A stretch of DNA of 64,000 nt from Flaccisagitta enflata (GCA_965153355.1 OZ231128.1:23436001-23500000), one strand, 5' to 3'; counted from the stretch's first letter, positions 1-12,879 are shown. The notes: a model not told the origin generated them from the letters alone. Numbers and translations are program-made.

Positions 1-236
1 TCTGGACTTTTACTTAAAAACCGATACCATGATGTTTTTTTTAATTGGTGAATATATACAGTGCAGTGAGAGGTATTGTACGTTTTAATCCTGTTTGTTT
101 AGCAAATGATCTAATATAATATCAAGTAGAACAATCAAAACACACTCGTGAGAGTCATTAATCAATGATTGCTATCAAAACAAAATATTTATGGTTAGTT
201 TTTTTCTAGCATTACCTCCCGCTAGCCAATGATCAC

Positions 237-237
237 T

Positions 238-291
<54 letters not shown>
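237..291. repeat. (CT)n microsatellite
   Basis: A perfect CT dinucleotide run of about 54 bp. A pyrimidine-rich stretch follows and ends in TTGTCGCAG at about 352-360, which looks like a splice acceptor. No convincing exon follows it. Confidence 0.95.
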
Positions 292-294
<3 letters not shown>

Positions 295-494
295 TTCACC
301 CATTCCTTCTATGCTCCTCACTCAAACTTGCATTCCCAATTTGCTCCTCTCTTGTCGCAGGTGGTGTTAGTATCCCTCGCCTAATTCCGCTCTAATGTCA
401 CTTTTGGGAGCCATACGCGATTTTTTTACGGCTCTCACAGACTTCCTTCATCTTCCGGAGTCCTTTCGCTCTGGCTGTCAGCCTGGTCCATCCA

Positions 495-610
495 CCAAAA
501 TCGTCGTCATCGTCGTCATCTTCGATGTCGTCATCATTTTCGGCGTCACACTCACTCTCAATTTCGTCGTCGTTTCCGTCGTCATCATCACCTTTTTGCA
601 CCGACCTCAA
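495..610. repeat. Degenerate (TCN)3 trinucleotide repeat
   Basis: Imperfect TCG/TCA/TTC triplets. The period of three opens frames on both strands (Asp/Glu-rich on minus, Ser/Val-rich on plus). The composition follows the repeat, so I do not call a gene. Confidence 0.8.
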
Positions 611-812
611 CTACCATGCTCATTCGGGCGACAACGACAACAAAAACAAGGACGAACGTAATTTTTTTCAGCGTCTACACCAACAATCTGTCGTCACTGA
701 TCCTTCCCCTTCACCGACCTTCATTCTTCGCAATCACCTTTTCCATTGTCTGCATCAACACTGTTGTCATCATCAGCATTTGTCGTCAGCAGTCTGTCAT
801 TCATCCTTCGCC

Positions 813-995
813 TTTTTGGACAGCGGCTCCAAAGGGGCAGCTTTCCCATTTCCGTCCGACCACCCCTTTTGCGACTCAAATCCAAGCATCGAGACTCAAA
901 TATCAGTCTTGAGGCTCAAATCCTAGCCTCAAGGCTCAAATCCCAGCCTTGAGGCTCAAATCCTTACCTAGAGGCTCAAATTCTAGCCTCTATCC
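813..995 (+). mobile_element. E-type foldback element, left part with 20-bp minisatellite
   Basis: Begins with TTTTTGGACAGCGGCTCCAA, a variant of the E-element arm word GGGCAGCGGCCCC. About six copies of a 20-bp unit related to GGCTCAAATCCYAGCCTTGA follow. No right arm is seen, so this is a truncated copy. Confidence 0.6.
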
Positions 996-1052
996 ATCTT
1001 GCATTCTCATCTTTGTCACAAATCGTTTATCAAATTGCTTACATCAAAAAAG

Positions 1053-1255
1053 TCATTGTCATTTTCATCATCATCACAGTCATTGCCATCGTCATAATAT
1101 TCTCCGTCGTGTTCAATTTCTTCGTCGTCGTTGTCATGTTTTCATCATCGTCGTCGTCGTTTTCTCGTCTTCGTCGTCGTCGTGTTTTCATCTTTTTCGT
1201 CGTTGTTTTCATCCTCGACGTTGTCGTCGTCGTCTCCTTCGTCGTTGACGTTGAC
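1053..1255. repeat. Degenerate (TCN)n trinucleotide repeat
   Basis: A 200-bp run of TCG, TCA, TTC and GTT triplets with scattered substitutions. The long frames on both strands reflect the period of three. Confidence 0.8.
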
Positions 1256-1689
1256 ACTCTTGGCAGGCTAAGTTTGGCGTTTGAATTCCAGCCCACGTGG
1301 CAATTTTCATTCCTACTCGCGTTTCTGGTCACTGCTTATCCAAGAAAGGCTTTGACCTTATCTGCCTGTCTTCTCTCTTCAAGCCTCATCCTTGGGCTAC
1401 AAATCAAAAGCACCTATCTCATTACTGAATGTCCTCTCCCCCCAAGCATTTCTGCCCACCTAGGTGAACTGGTGGTAAAGACGGGGTGATTTTATGGTGA
1501 CAGGAACTTATTTGACATGGTGGTGGGATCTGGGGCAGTTTGCACAATGTACGAGTGCACTTTTTTTGTTTCATAATAACTGAGTTTAAGAGAAGGGTTC
1601 GCTTCGAAAGCATAGCTAGATTGCAAATGGTTAGGCTTAGAATAGAAATGTGTAGAGAAAAGACGCTCTTTTCAATTAGTTAAGCAAAA

Positions 1690-2240
1690 GAATTGTCGCG
1701 AAAGCGCTAGATGGTCAGCGGTACCTGTGCCCAAGTAGGTTGTGGAAGTTGAAGGGGAAGCAGGGCAGCGGTCCCGAAGGGATCGATAACCTATGCTTTC
1801 ATACATATGGGGAATTTTCTCCTCCTTCTTTTCCTTCTCCTCCATCCCTACCCCCTCAAATCCCAGTCTCGTGGCCCAAATCCCAGCCTCAAGCCCCAAA
1901 TACTAGCCTCAAATCCTAGCCTAACGGCCCAAATCTCAGCCTTAAGACCCAGATACCAGCCTTGAGGTTGAGATCTGGGCCTCTTGCCTTGAATGGGACC
2001 TAAAGGCTGAGATTTAGGCCTCATGGCTGGGATCTGGGTCTCCAGGCTAGGGTTTAAATCTAGTGGCTAGGATGTGGGCCTTGAGGCTGGGATTTGGGCC
2101 TTGAGGCTGGGATTCGGGCTTTGAGACAGGGATTTGAGAGGGGGTACAAAAAAGAAGAAGAAGGAGAAGAAGGAGGATAAAATTTCCCATATGTGTGAAG
2201 GCACAGGTCATCGACCCCTCCGGGGCCACTGGCCAAAAAG
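1690..2240. mobile_element. E-type foldback element (inverted arms, 20-bp minisatellite core)
   Basis: The left arm (from about 1766) reads CAGCGGTCCCGAAGGGATCG, then ACCTATGCTTTCATACATATG and a CTCCTTC tract. The right arm (ending about 2239) is the reverse complement: a GAAGGAG tract, CATATGTGTGAAGGC, then CGACCCCTCCGGGGCCACTGG. The core holds about 15 copies of a 20-bp unit such as GGGATTTGGGCCTTGAGGCT, and orientation flips near 1970. An extra outer left segment (1690-1765) contains TGGTCAGCGGTACC, the outer-end word of other E copies. The element has no coding capacity. Confidence 0.8.
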
Positions 2241-2333
2241 TAAAAGAAAAACAAAAACAAAAATAACCGTAATTTTGCCACATGAAAAGTTTGACTGACC
2301 GACTAAAAGCCATCCACGCTTTTATGCGATCAT

Positions 2334-2425
2334 TTTCATCGTTGTCGTCATTGTCACCGTCGTTGTCATCGTCGTTGTCGTTGCATTGTCGTCGTTTTTA
2401 TCGTCATCGTCGTTCTTTTTAATCA
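2334..2425. repeat. Degenerate (GTC/GTT)n repeat
   Basis: TCGTTGTCGTCATTGTC-type triplets over about 90 bp, of the same class as 495-610 and 1053-1255. Confidence 0.75.
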
Positions 2426-2520
2426 GAAACCATTTTTCCATGATAGACTTCCAGGTAAATGGCAACGGCCTCACCCGTTGACGTTGTACTTAACAGACGC
2501 ATCCAAAAGTCATTCAGTTC

Positions 2521-2760
2521 TTGTCGTCGTCGTCGTCGTCATCATCATCATCATCATCATCAGCGGGCCCGGCCAGAGGGGGGGGTCACCCCCATCTAAG
2601 ATGAGGGGCCCGGGACCTAGGGGGGCCCGGGAGGGCCCCTGGGATAAGAAAAAAAAAGAAAAAAGAGAAAGGAGAAAAAAAGTAAAAAAAAGAAGAGAGG
2701 AAAAAAAAAAGAAAAGAAAAGAAAAAAAAATGAGATAAAAAGTAAAAAAAAAGAAAAACC
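2521..2760. repeat. (GTC)n/(ATC)n tract followed by A-rich purine tract
   Basis: A GTC run passes into an ATC run (2521-2562). A G/C-rich stretch with several GGGCCC words follows (2565-2645). An A-dominated purine tract (2646-2760) completes the stretch. Confidence 0.85.
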
Positions 2761-2848
2761 AAGAAAATGAATTATAAACAGGGAAAACAGAAAAAAAATG
2801 AGGGGAAAAAATAGTATAAATAGTCTAATTTATAAGTGCTCAGTTTTT

Positions 2849-3149
2849 AGATGCGTCCTCGCATCTCTATAAGAGGGTCTGTCCGTCCGTCCGTCCGTCC
2901 GTCCGTCGGTCCGTCCGTCCGTCGGTCGGTCCGTCGGTCCGTCGGTCCGTTACGCCTGTGCAAAAACCGCGTTTCTCGGCTGTTTTTGGCCAAGGTGAGA
3001 TCCTATACCGAAACAAATGATCAACCACCATATTTTGAGAGCCTCCTTAGTCGTTTTTCCCCTCTGTCTATCTGTCTCTACATATATGTCACATGATCAA
3101 TACAGGCAGCGAGACAGTCCGGACGCATCGTTGCCCGGTCGGGCTTGTT
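2849..3149 (+). mobile_element. W element, subfamily C (GATGCG word)
   Basis: The left end is AGATGCGTCCTCGCATCT, a hairpin with 7-bp arms, followed by CTATAAGAGG and a (GTCC/GTCG)n tract at 2879-2950. The right end is GGACGCATCGTTGCCCGGTC then GGGCTTGTT. The right-end word GGACGCATC is the exact reverse complement of GATGCGTCC at the left. Flanking T runs fit insertion at T/TT targets. Non-autonomous and about 300 bp long. The helentron-type (HINE/DINE-1-like) assignment is inferred from the architecture and the GTCN tract. Confidence 0.7.
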
Positions 3150-3388
3150 TTTCCAGGACTAGCACCTAGACATAGATATTTCAAAATCTTTTGAATTTCA
3201 TTTTTATTGTTTATACAATACAGATATTATGTAGCAGGTCCTTAAAGAAAATTAAGCAATATAAAAAATTTCAAAATAAAAAGTTGATAATCTGAAACTA
3301 AGAATATGAATTGTGGGTGGGGGGTTTGAGGCGGAAAAGAGATGGGCCCGGCCAAGGGGCTAGTAGGGGGGCCGCCATTTCTCTGGCC

Positions 3389-3894
<506 letters not shown>

Positions 3895-4371
3895 GTACCC
3901 ATGCCCATCATTATCATCATCACATCGTCACTACTAACATCGCCGGTGTCTATGTCTCTTTTTTTCCTGGTCTCGTTTGTCGGTTAAACTTTCACCTCTC
4001 AGACGTTTTTGATACAACTTTTTGACGTGCGTTTCCCTCCACTCGTCGTCCTCCTCCTTTTCCCCCCTCCTTCCCCTCCTCCTCCTTCGACTCCTTCCTC
4101 CCTCCGAAACTGCTTTCAAGGTTTTTTTATCTGTTTTTCCTCTCTAAATCTTTATCTCCCCATATCTTTCTGCCTCTATCTTTCTTTCTGTTTTTTCTTT
4201 TTTGGGTGTCTCAGTATGTACATGGCTGTCCGTCCGAAAATGTGCTCCCTATTCTTGTTTCTTTTTTTGTTATTGTTTATCGAATTATCAGTATGAAAAA
4301 CTATTTTGCCTGTTCGAAAATCTGTCTGTATCATTTTTTGCCGGTACCTTTCTCTTTCTGCGTCTGTCTCT

Positions 4372-4414
4372 GCACGTCTGTCTCTGTACGTCCGTCTGTC
4401 TCTCTGTCTGTCTC

Positions 4415-4455
<41 letters not shown>

Positions 4456-4456
4456 T
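4372..4456. repeat. (GTCT)n microsatellite
   Basis: A GTCT tetranucleotide run passing into CT repeats. The region upstream (4020-4370) is pyrimidine-rich unique DNA. Confidence 0.9.
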
Positions 4457-4514
4457 GCTAGGAATCTAGAGAAAGAGTCAGAGAAGGATACAGTAACTTC
4501 CAACGTAGTCTAAG

Positions 4515-4912
4515 TTATTGTTGTTGTTGTTGTTGTTGATAATGATGTTTTGGTTGTTGTTGTGGTTGTTGTTTTGGTCAGTCGTAGGGGTTTTGTTTTG
4601 GTCGTTAATTTGGGCGCTTTCTCCTAAAAACTCCCGATTACAGAGAAACGTGATCTGGGAGCGTTGTTTTTTTTTGCAAGTGTCGTTGTTGTTGTTGTTG
4701 CTGTTGTTCGATGTTGCTGTTGTTGCTGCTGTTGTTGCTGTTGCTGTTGCTTAAGTGTTGCTGTTGTTGTTGTTGGCAAGGTTATTGCTGTCGTTACAGC
4801 AGCCATGGTTGCTGTTGTTAAGTGTTGCTGTTGTTGTTGTTGTTGTTGTTGCTGTTGTTGTTGTTAAGCGCTGTTATTGCTTACTGCTGCTGTTGTTGCT
4901 GTTGTTGTTGTT

Positions 4913-4947
<35 letters not shown>

Positions 4948-4965
4948 TGTTGCTGCTGTTGTTTT
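4515..4965. repeat. (TTG)n/(TGC)n trinucleotide array
   Basis: Three blocks of TTG with TGC variants (4515-4600, 4682-4860, 4875-4965) are separated by short unique DNA. They give poly-Cys, poly-Leu and poly-Gln frames with no gene character. Confidence 0.9.
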
Positions 4966-4997
4966 CTTTTTAGCAATACGCACCGAACGGCATACCG

Positions 4998-5007
4998 NNN
5001 NNNNNNN
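4998..5007. other. Assembly gap (10 N)
   Basis: Ten Ns directly after a long TTG array. The gap is probably an unresolved repeat. Its true length is unknown. Confidence 1.
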
Positions 5008-5297
5008 TCTTTCTTCTTTCTTACGTTTGACTCTTTCCTTTTATTCGTCCTTGTACATTCTTCGCTTGATAGTTTTCTACTCCTTTTCTTTATAGTTCTT
5101 TGTTACATGCTACACTTTGTTAAGATTAAATTTGTCTACTCGTTTGTCTTTTTTGAAATCTTGAAACACAATCTAGACATTCGGTTTGTCATCAAGTGTT
5201 TTGATCTATTTCTCAGTTTCCTCTCTCTGACCGAAATAGCCATTTCAGTGCCTCACGTTTTGATACTTTTTTAAACGTTGTTTGTTATCCGTCCTTT

Positions 5298-5394
5298 TTC
5301 TATCTATCTATCTATTTATCTTTAGATCTATCTTACTATCTATCCATCTATTTATCTATCTATCTATATATCTATCTATCTACTTATCTATCTT

Positions 5395-5444
<50 letters not shown>

Positions 5445-5451
5445 CATCTAC

Positions 5452-5498
<47 letters not shown>

Positions 5499-5540
5499 GC
5501 AATTTATCTATCTATCTATCTATCCATCTATGTCCCTATT
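5298..5540. repeat. (TCTA)n microsatellite
   Basis: About 240 bp of TCTA/CTAT tetranucleotides with scattered substitutions. The translated frame is a SIYLSIYL ladder. Confidence 0.95.
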
Positions 5541-5605
5541 TAGCTTTGAATCTTTCTTTCTTACAATCCATCCATTCTTCTACCTCTATAGATCTAAATG
5601 TCTGT

Positions 5606-5755
<150 letters not shown>

Positions 5756-5762
5756 CTCGCAG

Positions 5763-5847
5763 TTCCTTCCGCTTTCTCCCTGATGAGAAGGCAGAAAGGT
5801 TGACATCAAATTTGGTTGACTTCATGGATTCAATCAACCGTTCATAG
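5763..5847 (+). CDS. Candidate terminal exon (unrecognised protein)
   Basis: A good acceptor (a long CT tract, then CCCCTCGCAG) is followed by an open segment ending in TAG at 5845-5847. It encodes SFRFLPDEKAERLTSNLV and then DFMDSINRS, a charged, helix-friendly tail unlike the surrounding repeat translations. I recognise no family and find no upstream exon or donor. It may be chance; transcript evidence would decide. Confidence 0.25.
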
Positions 5848-6171
5848 AAGGCCAAATTCTCCTTAGTTTTTCCCCCTCTTTTCTCAAAGTAGGAAATCTT
5901 TTTTTTTTTTTTTTTTTTGATGGCGTTTTTGTCTCGCGCCAGTCGCTAATAGTAACTCACTGAGTAAGTTATGACGGTACGTTGAACAGTTCGTCGTTTT
6001 CACCTTTTATCTATTTAGATTCTATTATGACAAGTGAGTTTTAAACCAATTTACCAAAAAGACCTAAATAACAAACGTGACAGGAATAACACCTTAATCT
6101 AGACCAGAATTTTGTGGACAAAATGATTAACCATGAAAGATATGCTCAGTGAGATGAAATTTTAACTGCAG

Positions 6172-6309
6172 CTGCTCAAACGGATGAAGAGTCGGTCGTC
6201 CGCTGCAGTCGAGGAGCGTTTCGTTCGTGACGTGTACAAAGAGGACCTGTTCTGTCAGTCAGGCGTCCATGAAGAGGCTCGCAGCTTTGCAGCTTGTCTA
6301 TTGTCGTGA
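6172..6309 (+). CDS. Candidate terminal exon (unrecognised protein)
   Basis: The acceptor-like TTTTAACTGCAG ends at 6171. The next 45 codons are open and end in TGA at 6307-6309. The stretch is more GC-rich than its flanks and encodes a soluble, charged sequence including EERFVRDVYKEDLFCQ. No family is recognised. If both this and 5763-5847 are real they belong to different transcripts, because each ends in a stop. Confidence 0.3.
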   Translation: MLKRMKSRSSAAVEERFVRDVYKEDLFCQSGVHEEARSFAACLLS

Positions 6310-7100
6310 CTGTCACTGAACCGCGACCATACGCTTACACAATAATCTTTTTTAATAGATACTTACAGATTTTTTTCTCATTTGCCATACTGCACTGGAA
6401 ATATGTTTTTCACGTTTATTCTTGTTCTAGATTTGAACTGCTATTTCCGGTATGTTTTGTCATATTTGTCATTCTAGTCATTTTTGTTTTAAAATTAAGC
6501 AAACGAGCCTGGTGATCAGGTGCAGGTTCTAACTAAGTCAAGGAGCTCAAAGTGACTTAGCTTTGTGATGGAATAAACGGATATTTACTCAGCTTAGCTA
6601 GTTTTGCGAAATGTGATGCGCGTAGTGATTAGTCAGCGAGAGCTCATATGGCCCTTATCCATATTGTTCAGTTCAAGTTTGTTGGGTGAAATTGACCAGG
6701 TTGTCGCAAGCAAAGGCCAAATTCTAATTTGGCTTATTCGGCAAAAGGTCATGTGTAGAAAGCAAAACCCGGCAATCGGCAACGCTCAAAACGCTTTGAT
6801 TCACAACGGAGACATACGGCAGACAAAACAACCGAAAACGAGCCAGATCGGGCAACGGTGCGCCCTGACTGTGTCTCTGCGTGTATTGGCTTTGGCGATA
6901 GACTTGTGACCTACATGAACTTATAAAGAGATACGTTCCTGACGCATCTGAAAGCAACTCTTTTTGTTTTGCATATTTCTGCCTGTCTCGCATTTTGGTC
7001 ATGTACGAATTTGTGAACTTTGCAGTTGGAAAGTCGGAATATATCTGAGGTCTGAACTTAGCAAATCTCGTTTCGTTAAGTAGTTCTACATTTTGCTTTC
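6310..7100. other. Unassigned unique DNA
   Basis: No repeat, RNA gene or convincing exon seen. The short frames here lack protein-like composition or splice context. Confidence 0.5.
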
Positions 7101-7235
<135 letters not shown>

Positions 7236-7575
7236 TTTCCTAATTTGTGTCTCAGTTTTCCTTGATGAGATGACGTCTACTTTAGTCACCTGACTTTATT
7301 CAATAACCACGTGACTTTGGTTTACTGTCACATGACTTTGTAAAAAGTCACATGACATGTTCCGCAGGAAAAAGGATGCATAAAACTGACAAGAGATAAA
7401 AAAAAGAAAAAAAAAAAACAGAAAAGAAAAAACAAAAAACAAAAACAAAAGCGGGCAGGGCCGCAAGCAAGCAAGCAAGGTAGCAAGGTAGTGATCATCT
7501 TAATTCTTCAAAGAAAGTAATTTAAACATAACGGACTATCTCTACTTGTACTTTAGACTGTTCAGAACTGTTTCC

Positions 7576-8225
7576 AGTTGTGGATATGCAACTCTGTAAG
7601 AGGCTTTGTTCATCAGTCCGTCCATCGGTCGGTTCGTTGGTCCATCCGTTGGTCCATCCATCCATCTGTCCGTCTGTACTGCACGAGTCGAAAAGTAGCG
7701 TTTTAGATGCTTTTTGGGCAGCCGATGTCCTGTAGGGCACAGAGGTGAATTTCCAGACGTCCATCCGTCCATACGTACGTCCGTCCCCCCCCCCAGGCTA
7801 CTCAGGCCCCTCTTGTGCCTAAAATCAGCCCTTTAGGGCCCCAAATCAGCTCTCTCAGGACCCAAATCAGCCCTCTCAGATAAAAAAGTTAGCCCTCCAG
7901 GGCCTAAAATCAACCCTCTCAGACCACAAACCAACTCTCTCAGGCACAAAATTTTCTGCTCCAAGCAATTAAATGCGCTCAAATTTGCCCTCTCAGGATG
8001 TCTGGCAAATCACCCATGTGCCCTACAGGATATCGGCTTGCCCTGCTTTCACTCCACTCCTTCAGCTGATCACTCCAAGCAGGGCATCGGGTACCGCTGA
8101 CCATGTGCGGTCCTTGGATGACTAGTTTGGGTATGTGCGTTGGTGGGGGCACATGGGGTGTGGATGGGGGTTGGATGCCCCTGTCCTCCCTTCCGCAACG
8201 ATATTGTGACTCCGCGAAATTTGTT
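7576..8225 (+). mobile_element. W element, subfamily D, with nested E element
   Basis: The left hairpin is AGTTGTGGATATGCAACT, then CTGTAAGAGGCTTTG and a GTCN tract (7610-7680). The right end (8140-8225) carries GGGGTGTGGATGGGGG, then CCGCAACGATATTGTGAC and a terminus near TTGTT. The uninterrupted D copy at 10688-10905 shows that about 420 bp (7711-8130) in the middle is an inserted E element. Confidence 0.7.
7711..8130 (+). mobile_element. E-type foldback element nested in a D-type W element
   Basis: Starts at TTTTTGGGCAGCCGATGTCC, followed by TGTAGGGCACAGAGGTGAAT. The core is a roughly 20-bp minisatellite of the CTCTCAGGACCCAAATCAGC type. It ends with GATCACTCCAAGCAGGGCAT and GGTACCGCTGACCATGTGC, the family's outer end. 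The left and right arms are only partly complementary. Confidence 0.7.
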
Positions 8226-8478
8226 CAATAAAACTCTGCTCTATACAACAGGAAACATGAATCAGATTCTCTACTCATTACTGTGGTTAAAGACGAATGA
8301 GCCATTTCATCCTTATTAACAAAAACACTCTGACCCACCCCTTGCCATTAAAAAAACAATGACCACTGCTGCTTCCTGCCATCAAACAACTGCCAACTAC
8401 TATGTATCATTTGTCATCTATTACCTATTTTACCATAATTTTTGAGCATTTAAGATGCATTTTGTGTTGTTTTTTTTT

Positions 8479-8562
8479 GGGGGGGGGGCGTGGGGTGCGG
8501 ATGGGGGTCAGATTCCCCTGCCTTCTTGTCAGCAACGATATTGTGACCCCTCGTCACTTTTT
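8479..8562 (+). mobile_element. W element subfamily D, right-end fragment
   Basis: GTGGGGTGCGGATGGGGGTC, then CAGCAACGATATTGTGACCC and a CGTCACTT terminus. This matches the last 85 bp of 10688-10905. No left end is seen. Confidence 0.65.
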
Positions 8563-8884
8563 AATCTTTCACTGCTATGCTCTTCTGCTCTTCTGCTCTC
8601 ATTTTCTCTTTTCCCTCCCTCTTACCTTTTCCTCTCATCCTGCTCCTCCCCTCCATCTTCCTCGTTGTCTGCATTTCAACCCCCTTTCATCCCCCCATCA
8701 ACCCCCTATCAACCACTATCCACTTGTCCCTTCACTCCTCTCCCTTCATGCATCGCTCTCTTTGCGTACTTGAAACTCCCATTCCGACCTTGGTCAGAGT
8801 TGGTCTTCATTATTTTCCTTAGTTTTTCCCAAGTTCTTTCTTTTTTTCTTTCTTTTTTCTTTTTATTTCTTTTTTTTCGCTCTT

Positions 8885-9196
<312 letters not shown>

Positions 9197-9362
9197 TCTT
9201 CCTTTTTCTCTGTCTTACTTACTTTCTTTCCTTCATTTTCCTCCTTTCTTTTGTTCACTCTTTGTAGTGCGTTGGTCGCTTTCATCTCTTTTTCCTATCG
9301 TTAATTGGAAGAAATTCTCAACTTTGACGTCAACATGTTTCATGGTCGCACTCACAAAGTCA

Positions 9363-9501
<139 letters not shown>

Positions 9502-9790
9502 CTGTTCACCCACCAAGATAAATTGACTATCTAGAATTTACTTCAACTCGTTCAGTGACTGCTTTGCTATAGAACCAATATAGTGCACTAGTCCATGATT
9601 GATCATCATCCTTCGCTTTCACCTTCTTCGTCCTTTCCTCCACTATCACTTTTATTTACCACCTTCCTTATTTCAGTCATCTAAGAAAACCAGTTGTTAA
9701 CTGTCACTGCCACTTACACTGCCATCCATTCAGGTCGGTGACCGACCGTCGTTCCATCCATTTTTAAGTCCACTATTTTGTCTGTCCGAC

Positions 9791-9980
9791 CTTTTGGGCA
9801 GCAGCCCCAAAGGGACCGATGACCAATGCTTTTACACATAAGGGAAATTTCTCTTTCTTCTCCTTCTTCGTCTTCTTCTCCTCCGTCCGTCCACCCCCTT
9901 CAAAGCTCTCACCATCACACATCTACACACTCACATATGGACAATGGATACCGCTGACCGCATCTAACGCTTTTGCGACT
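9791..9980 (+). mobile_element. E-type element, partial
   Basis: TTTTGGGCAGCAGCCCCAAA, then GACCGATGACCAATGCTTTT and a CTCCTTC tract. This is the same arm as the 1690-2240 copy. It ends with CCGCTGACCGCATCTAACGC, a decayed outer end. Confidence 0.6.
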
Positions 9981-9984
9981 ATTT

Positions 9985-10540
9985 CCTCTATAACGTTAAA
10001 AAGAAAAACGCATTTTAGTCAATGACCAGGTCAACTCTGGAGGCGCATATGAATTCTTTATAATCGTCAACAATAAAATGACAGTAAATACAAACACGTC
10101 AACACAGAACTATTCTATCATGAAGTGTCGAAGGTGCACAAACAAAACCCAAATTACCTTCTCAGCTCTTCTAACCCCCCACTTTTTCCACGCGAGTCTG
10201 TAGATATTCCCAAGTGTGGGCGTAAGATCAGAGATTCTATCAAAAAGGAATTATTTTCCTCCAAGCGAAAGATGTAAACTTTCGATTTCTGGTCGGCTGA
10301 GCCGAACGTCGAAGTGTGTTACATCACTGAATCCAATGATTCTTACTAATACTAATTACAGAAGTGTTGACATTCGGTAGTGAGTCTAGTGACCTCGGTT
10401 GATTATTGTCGGGACAATGTACTTACGCGAATAAAGGAAAAGACGAACCTATTCATTCATTGATTAAGAAAAAAAATACATTAAACTATTTTCAACATTT
10501 GAAAAATTTCAAAAAAATCTTCCATTCTAAACCAATCCAA
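9985..10540. other. Unassigned unique DNA
   Basis: No gene, RNA or repeat family recognised. CGAATCCAATG-type words are present but no tRNA fold was found. Confidence 0.5.
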
Positions 10541-10544
10541 ATAA

Positions 10545-10655
10545 CTTAAAATGACTTAAAATGACGTAAACAGTCAAAAAAAAATTAAGCGTGACAGACG
10601 GACAGACCAAACGACAGACAGACAAAGCGGGTCATAGACTCGCGTGCACGCGAAT
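10545..10655 (-). mobile_element. W element subfamily A, left-end fragment (minus)
   Basis: The left hairpin word lies at 10638-10655 (ACTCGCGTGCACGCGAAT) beside a GACA/GACG tract, the complement of GTCN. No right end was found upstream. Confidence 0.6.
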
Positions 10656-10687
10656 GAAAAATGCTATGGCAGTCAGATTATCTTTTT

Positions 10688-10905
10688 AGTTGCGGACACG
10701 CAACTCTATAAGAGGCTTTGTCTGTCCGTCAATTGGTTGGTTGGTTGGTCAGTCCATAGAGGTGATCGAGTCGAAAAGTGGAAAAATGAGCGTTTTGGAA
10801 CTTTTTAGGTATGTTTGTGTATGGAGTGGGGTTTGGGGTGTGGATGGGGGTTGGATGCCCCTCTCCACCCGTCCGCAACGATATTGTGACCCCGCGTCAC
10901 TTGTT
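10688..10905 (+). mobile_element. W element, subfamily D (GTTGCG word), intact reference copy
   Basis: The left end AGTTGCGGACACGCAACT forms a hairpin, followed by CTATAAGAGGCTTTGTCTG and (GGTT/GTCN)n. The right end is CCCGTCCGCAACGATATTGT, then GACCCCGCGTCACTTGTT. The right-end GTCCGCAAC is the exact reverse complement of the left-end GTTGCGGAC. About 218 bp, with no coding capacity. Confidence 0.75.
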
Positions 10906-10909
10906 GTTG

Positions 10910-11730
10910 ATTGGTAGGTCAAAGCTTATCACGCAATTACAAGTTTTTTCTTCCCTTGCTAAGCGACATAGGTGGTCGTATATATGGTCCTGTTCATTGT
11001 AAGGATGACCAGAAGTCACTGGAAATTTACTACAGTATATCAATTCAAGCCGATGTGTACAACGGAATTAATCAACAAAGTCAGGACCCTCATGTTTTAT
11101 TCATTCATACGCCTATCGATTAAATAATCATTTGTTAGACAAGCATATAATTGGTTTTGATAGATGTCATCTTTTTCCCCCTTCAGATTCATACACTTTT
11201 CCTCTGGTCTGCCTAAAGATTGGATTTGCGATTTTCTTTGGTAACCTTGGTCCCGTTCACATTCGTGGTCCCTATTCAATGATCTTTTAGTCTCATGCTT
11301 GTTACAATATACCTCTTTGTAAGTATATTAGTTTGGTAATTGTTTTGGCTATTTATTGATTGGTTAAAACAATTAATTATGGTATTTGGAGATAGAACTA
11401 CTGCAATATCCTCAATATTTAAAGAAACATATGCGCAACGATAATTGCAACTAAAAATGAAATCCATCAAATTAGACCCTAAAACAATAAAAGGTGCAAG
11501 ATTTTTTTTCACCATCTCTCTTTTTCTCTAATTTGTGATCCAACCACTTATGCGCATCAGCTCCATAGGCTGCCCTTGCATCCTTGTCTGATACGCCACT
11601 GCTACTACAGTCAAAATTTCATGATACCAAACCAAGTAGTTTCTACTTTTCATGTTTTCACTTCAAGTTTTGCAGCTGCTGCACTGGTAACACTTATTCA
11701 AATCATTGTCAGGATGCTGCTGAATTAGAA
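10910..11730. other. Unassigned DNA, AT-rich
   Basis: An open plus-strand stretch to 11123 (containing GGRIYGPVHCKDDQKSLEIY) has protein-like composition but no family match or splice context that I can support. Nothing else seen. Confidence 0.35.
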
Positions 11731-11736
11731 AAAAAT

Positions 11737-11762
11737 TAGTTTAGTTTAGTTTAGTTTAGTTA
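11737..11762. repeat. (TTTAG)n microsatellite
   Basis: Five copies of a TTTAG pentamer. The complementary TAAAC words recur about 130 bp downstream (11870-11886), giving a loose inverted pair around an A-rich stretch. Confidence 0.8.
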
Positions 11763-12066
11763 TGTTTAGCCTTAGGAAGACTCTATGAGTCTCATTAAAA
11801 AGGCCATCGTAATCTAGAAAAAGTAAAACTTTGAAACCACAGCATGCACAAAAAAAAAAAACAAAACTGAATCAAACTAAACTAAACTGGATTGTGCACT
11901 CTAGACTGAAAAAGCGTCTGGAAGTTAAGATTTCCCTCTAATGTGAACAAACTCGATGAGTGCAATTCCATGGCTAGAATCCTTGAGGTCAAAAGGCGCT
12001 TCACTCGCGCTTGATGAAAAGTCAACATTTTTGGCGAGGGGGTGGTAGAGACAGAGAGAGGGAGTA

Positions 12067-12341
<275 letters not shown>

Positions 12342-12774
12342 AACACACACAAACACACACAAAAAAAGTCTGAAGTACTGTATAGTGTATACAAACACAA
12401 ATACAACAGACACACACACAACACATTCCAACAAACATTTGCTCTTTTATTCAGCTCTCATCGAGATTGATATTGAAAATTAGTAACACCCATCGAGACA
12501 GACATTGCAATTTTGTTTGACCGTCCAAATTCTAGTCATTTACATGAAAAAAGTAAAGAAATTCATCCAATTATTTTTCTCATTATGAACATGTACTATA
12601 TAAATGTATGCAAACAAGCACTCCGGCACTCAGACGCGGAGAGACTGAGGCAATTCAGCACTCGGGCGCTTTGTATTGACCGGTTATTTGTCTATATTTG
12701 TTTACTTCCGAATGTCAACAGGAAGAAAAGTAACCAACAAGGAAAATAATAGCGCAGCCTCGTTCACACGCGAG

Positions 12775-12873
12775 ATGAAATGTGAAATGTGAAATGTGGA
12801 ACGTGAAATGTGAAATGTGAAATGTGAAATGTGAAATGTGAAATGTGAAATGTGAAATGTGAAATGTGAAATG
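12775..12873. repeat. (GTGAAAT)n heptanucleotide minisatellite
   Basis: About 13 copies of a 7-bp unit (GTGAAAT) with one GGAACGT-type variant. It decays into GGAAATT words. Confidence 0.9.
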
Positions 12874-12879
12874 AAAAAT

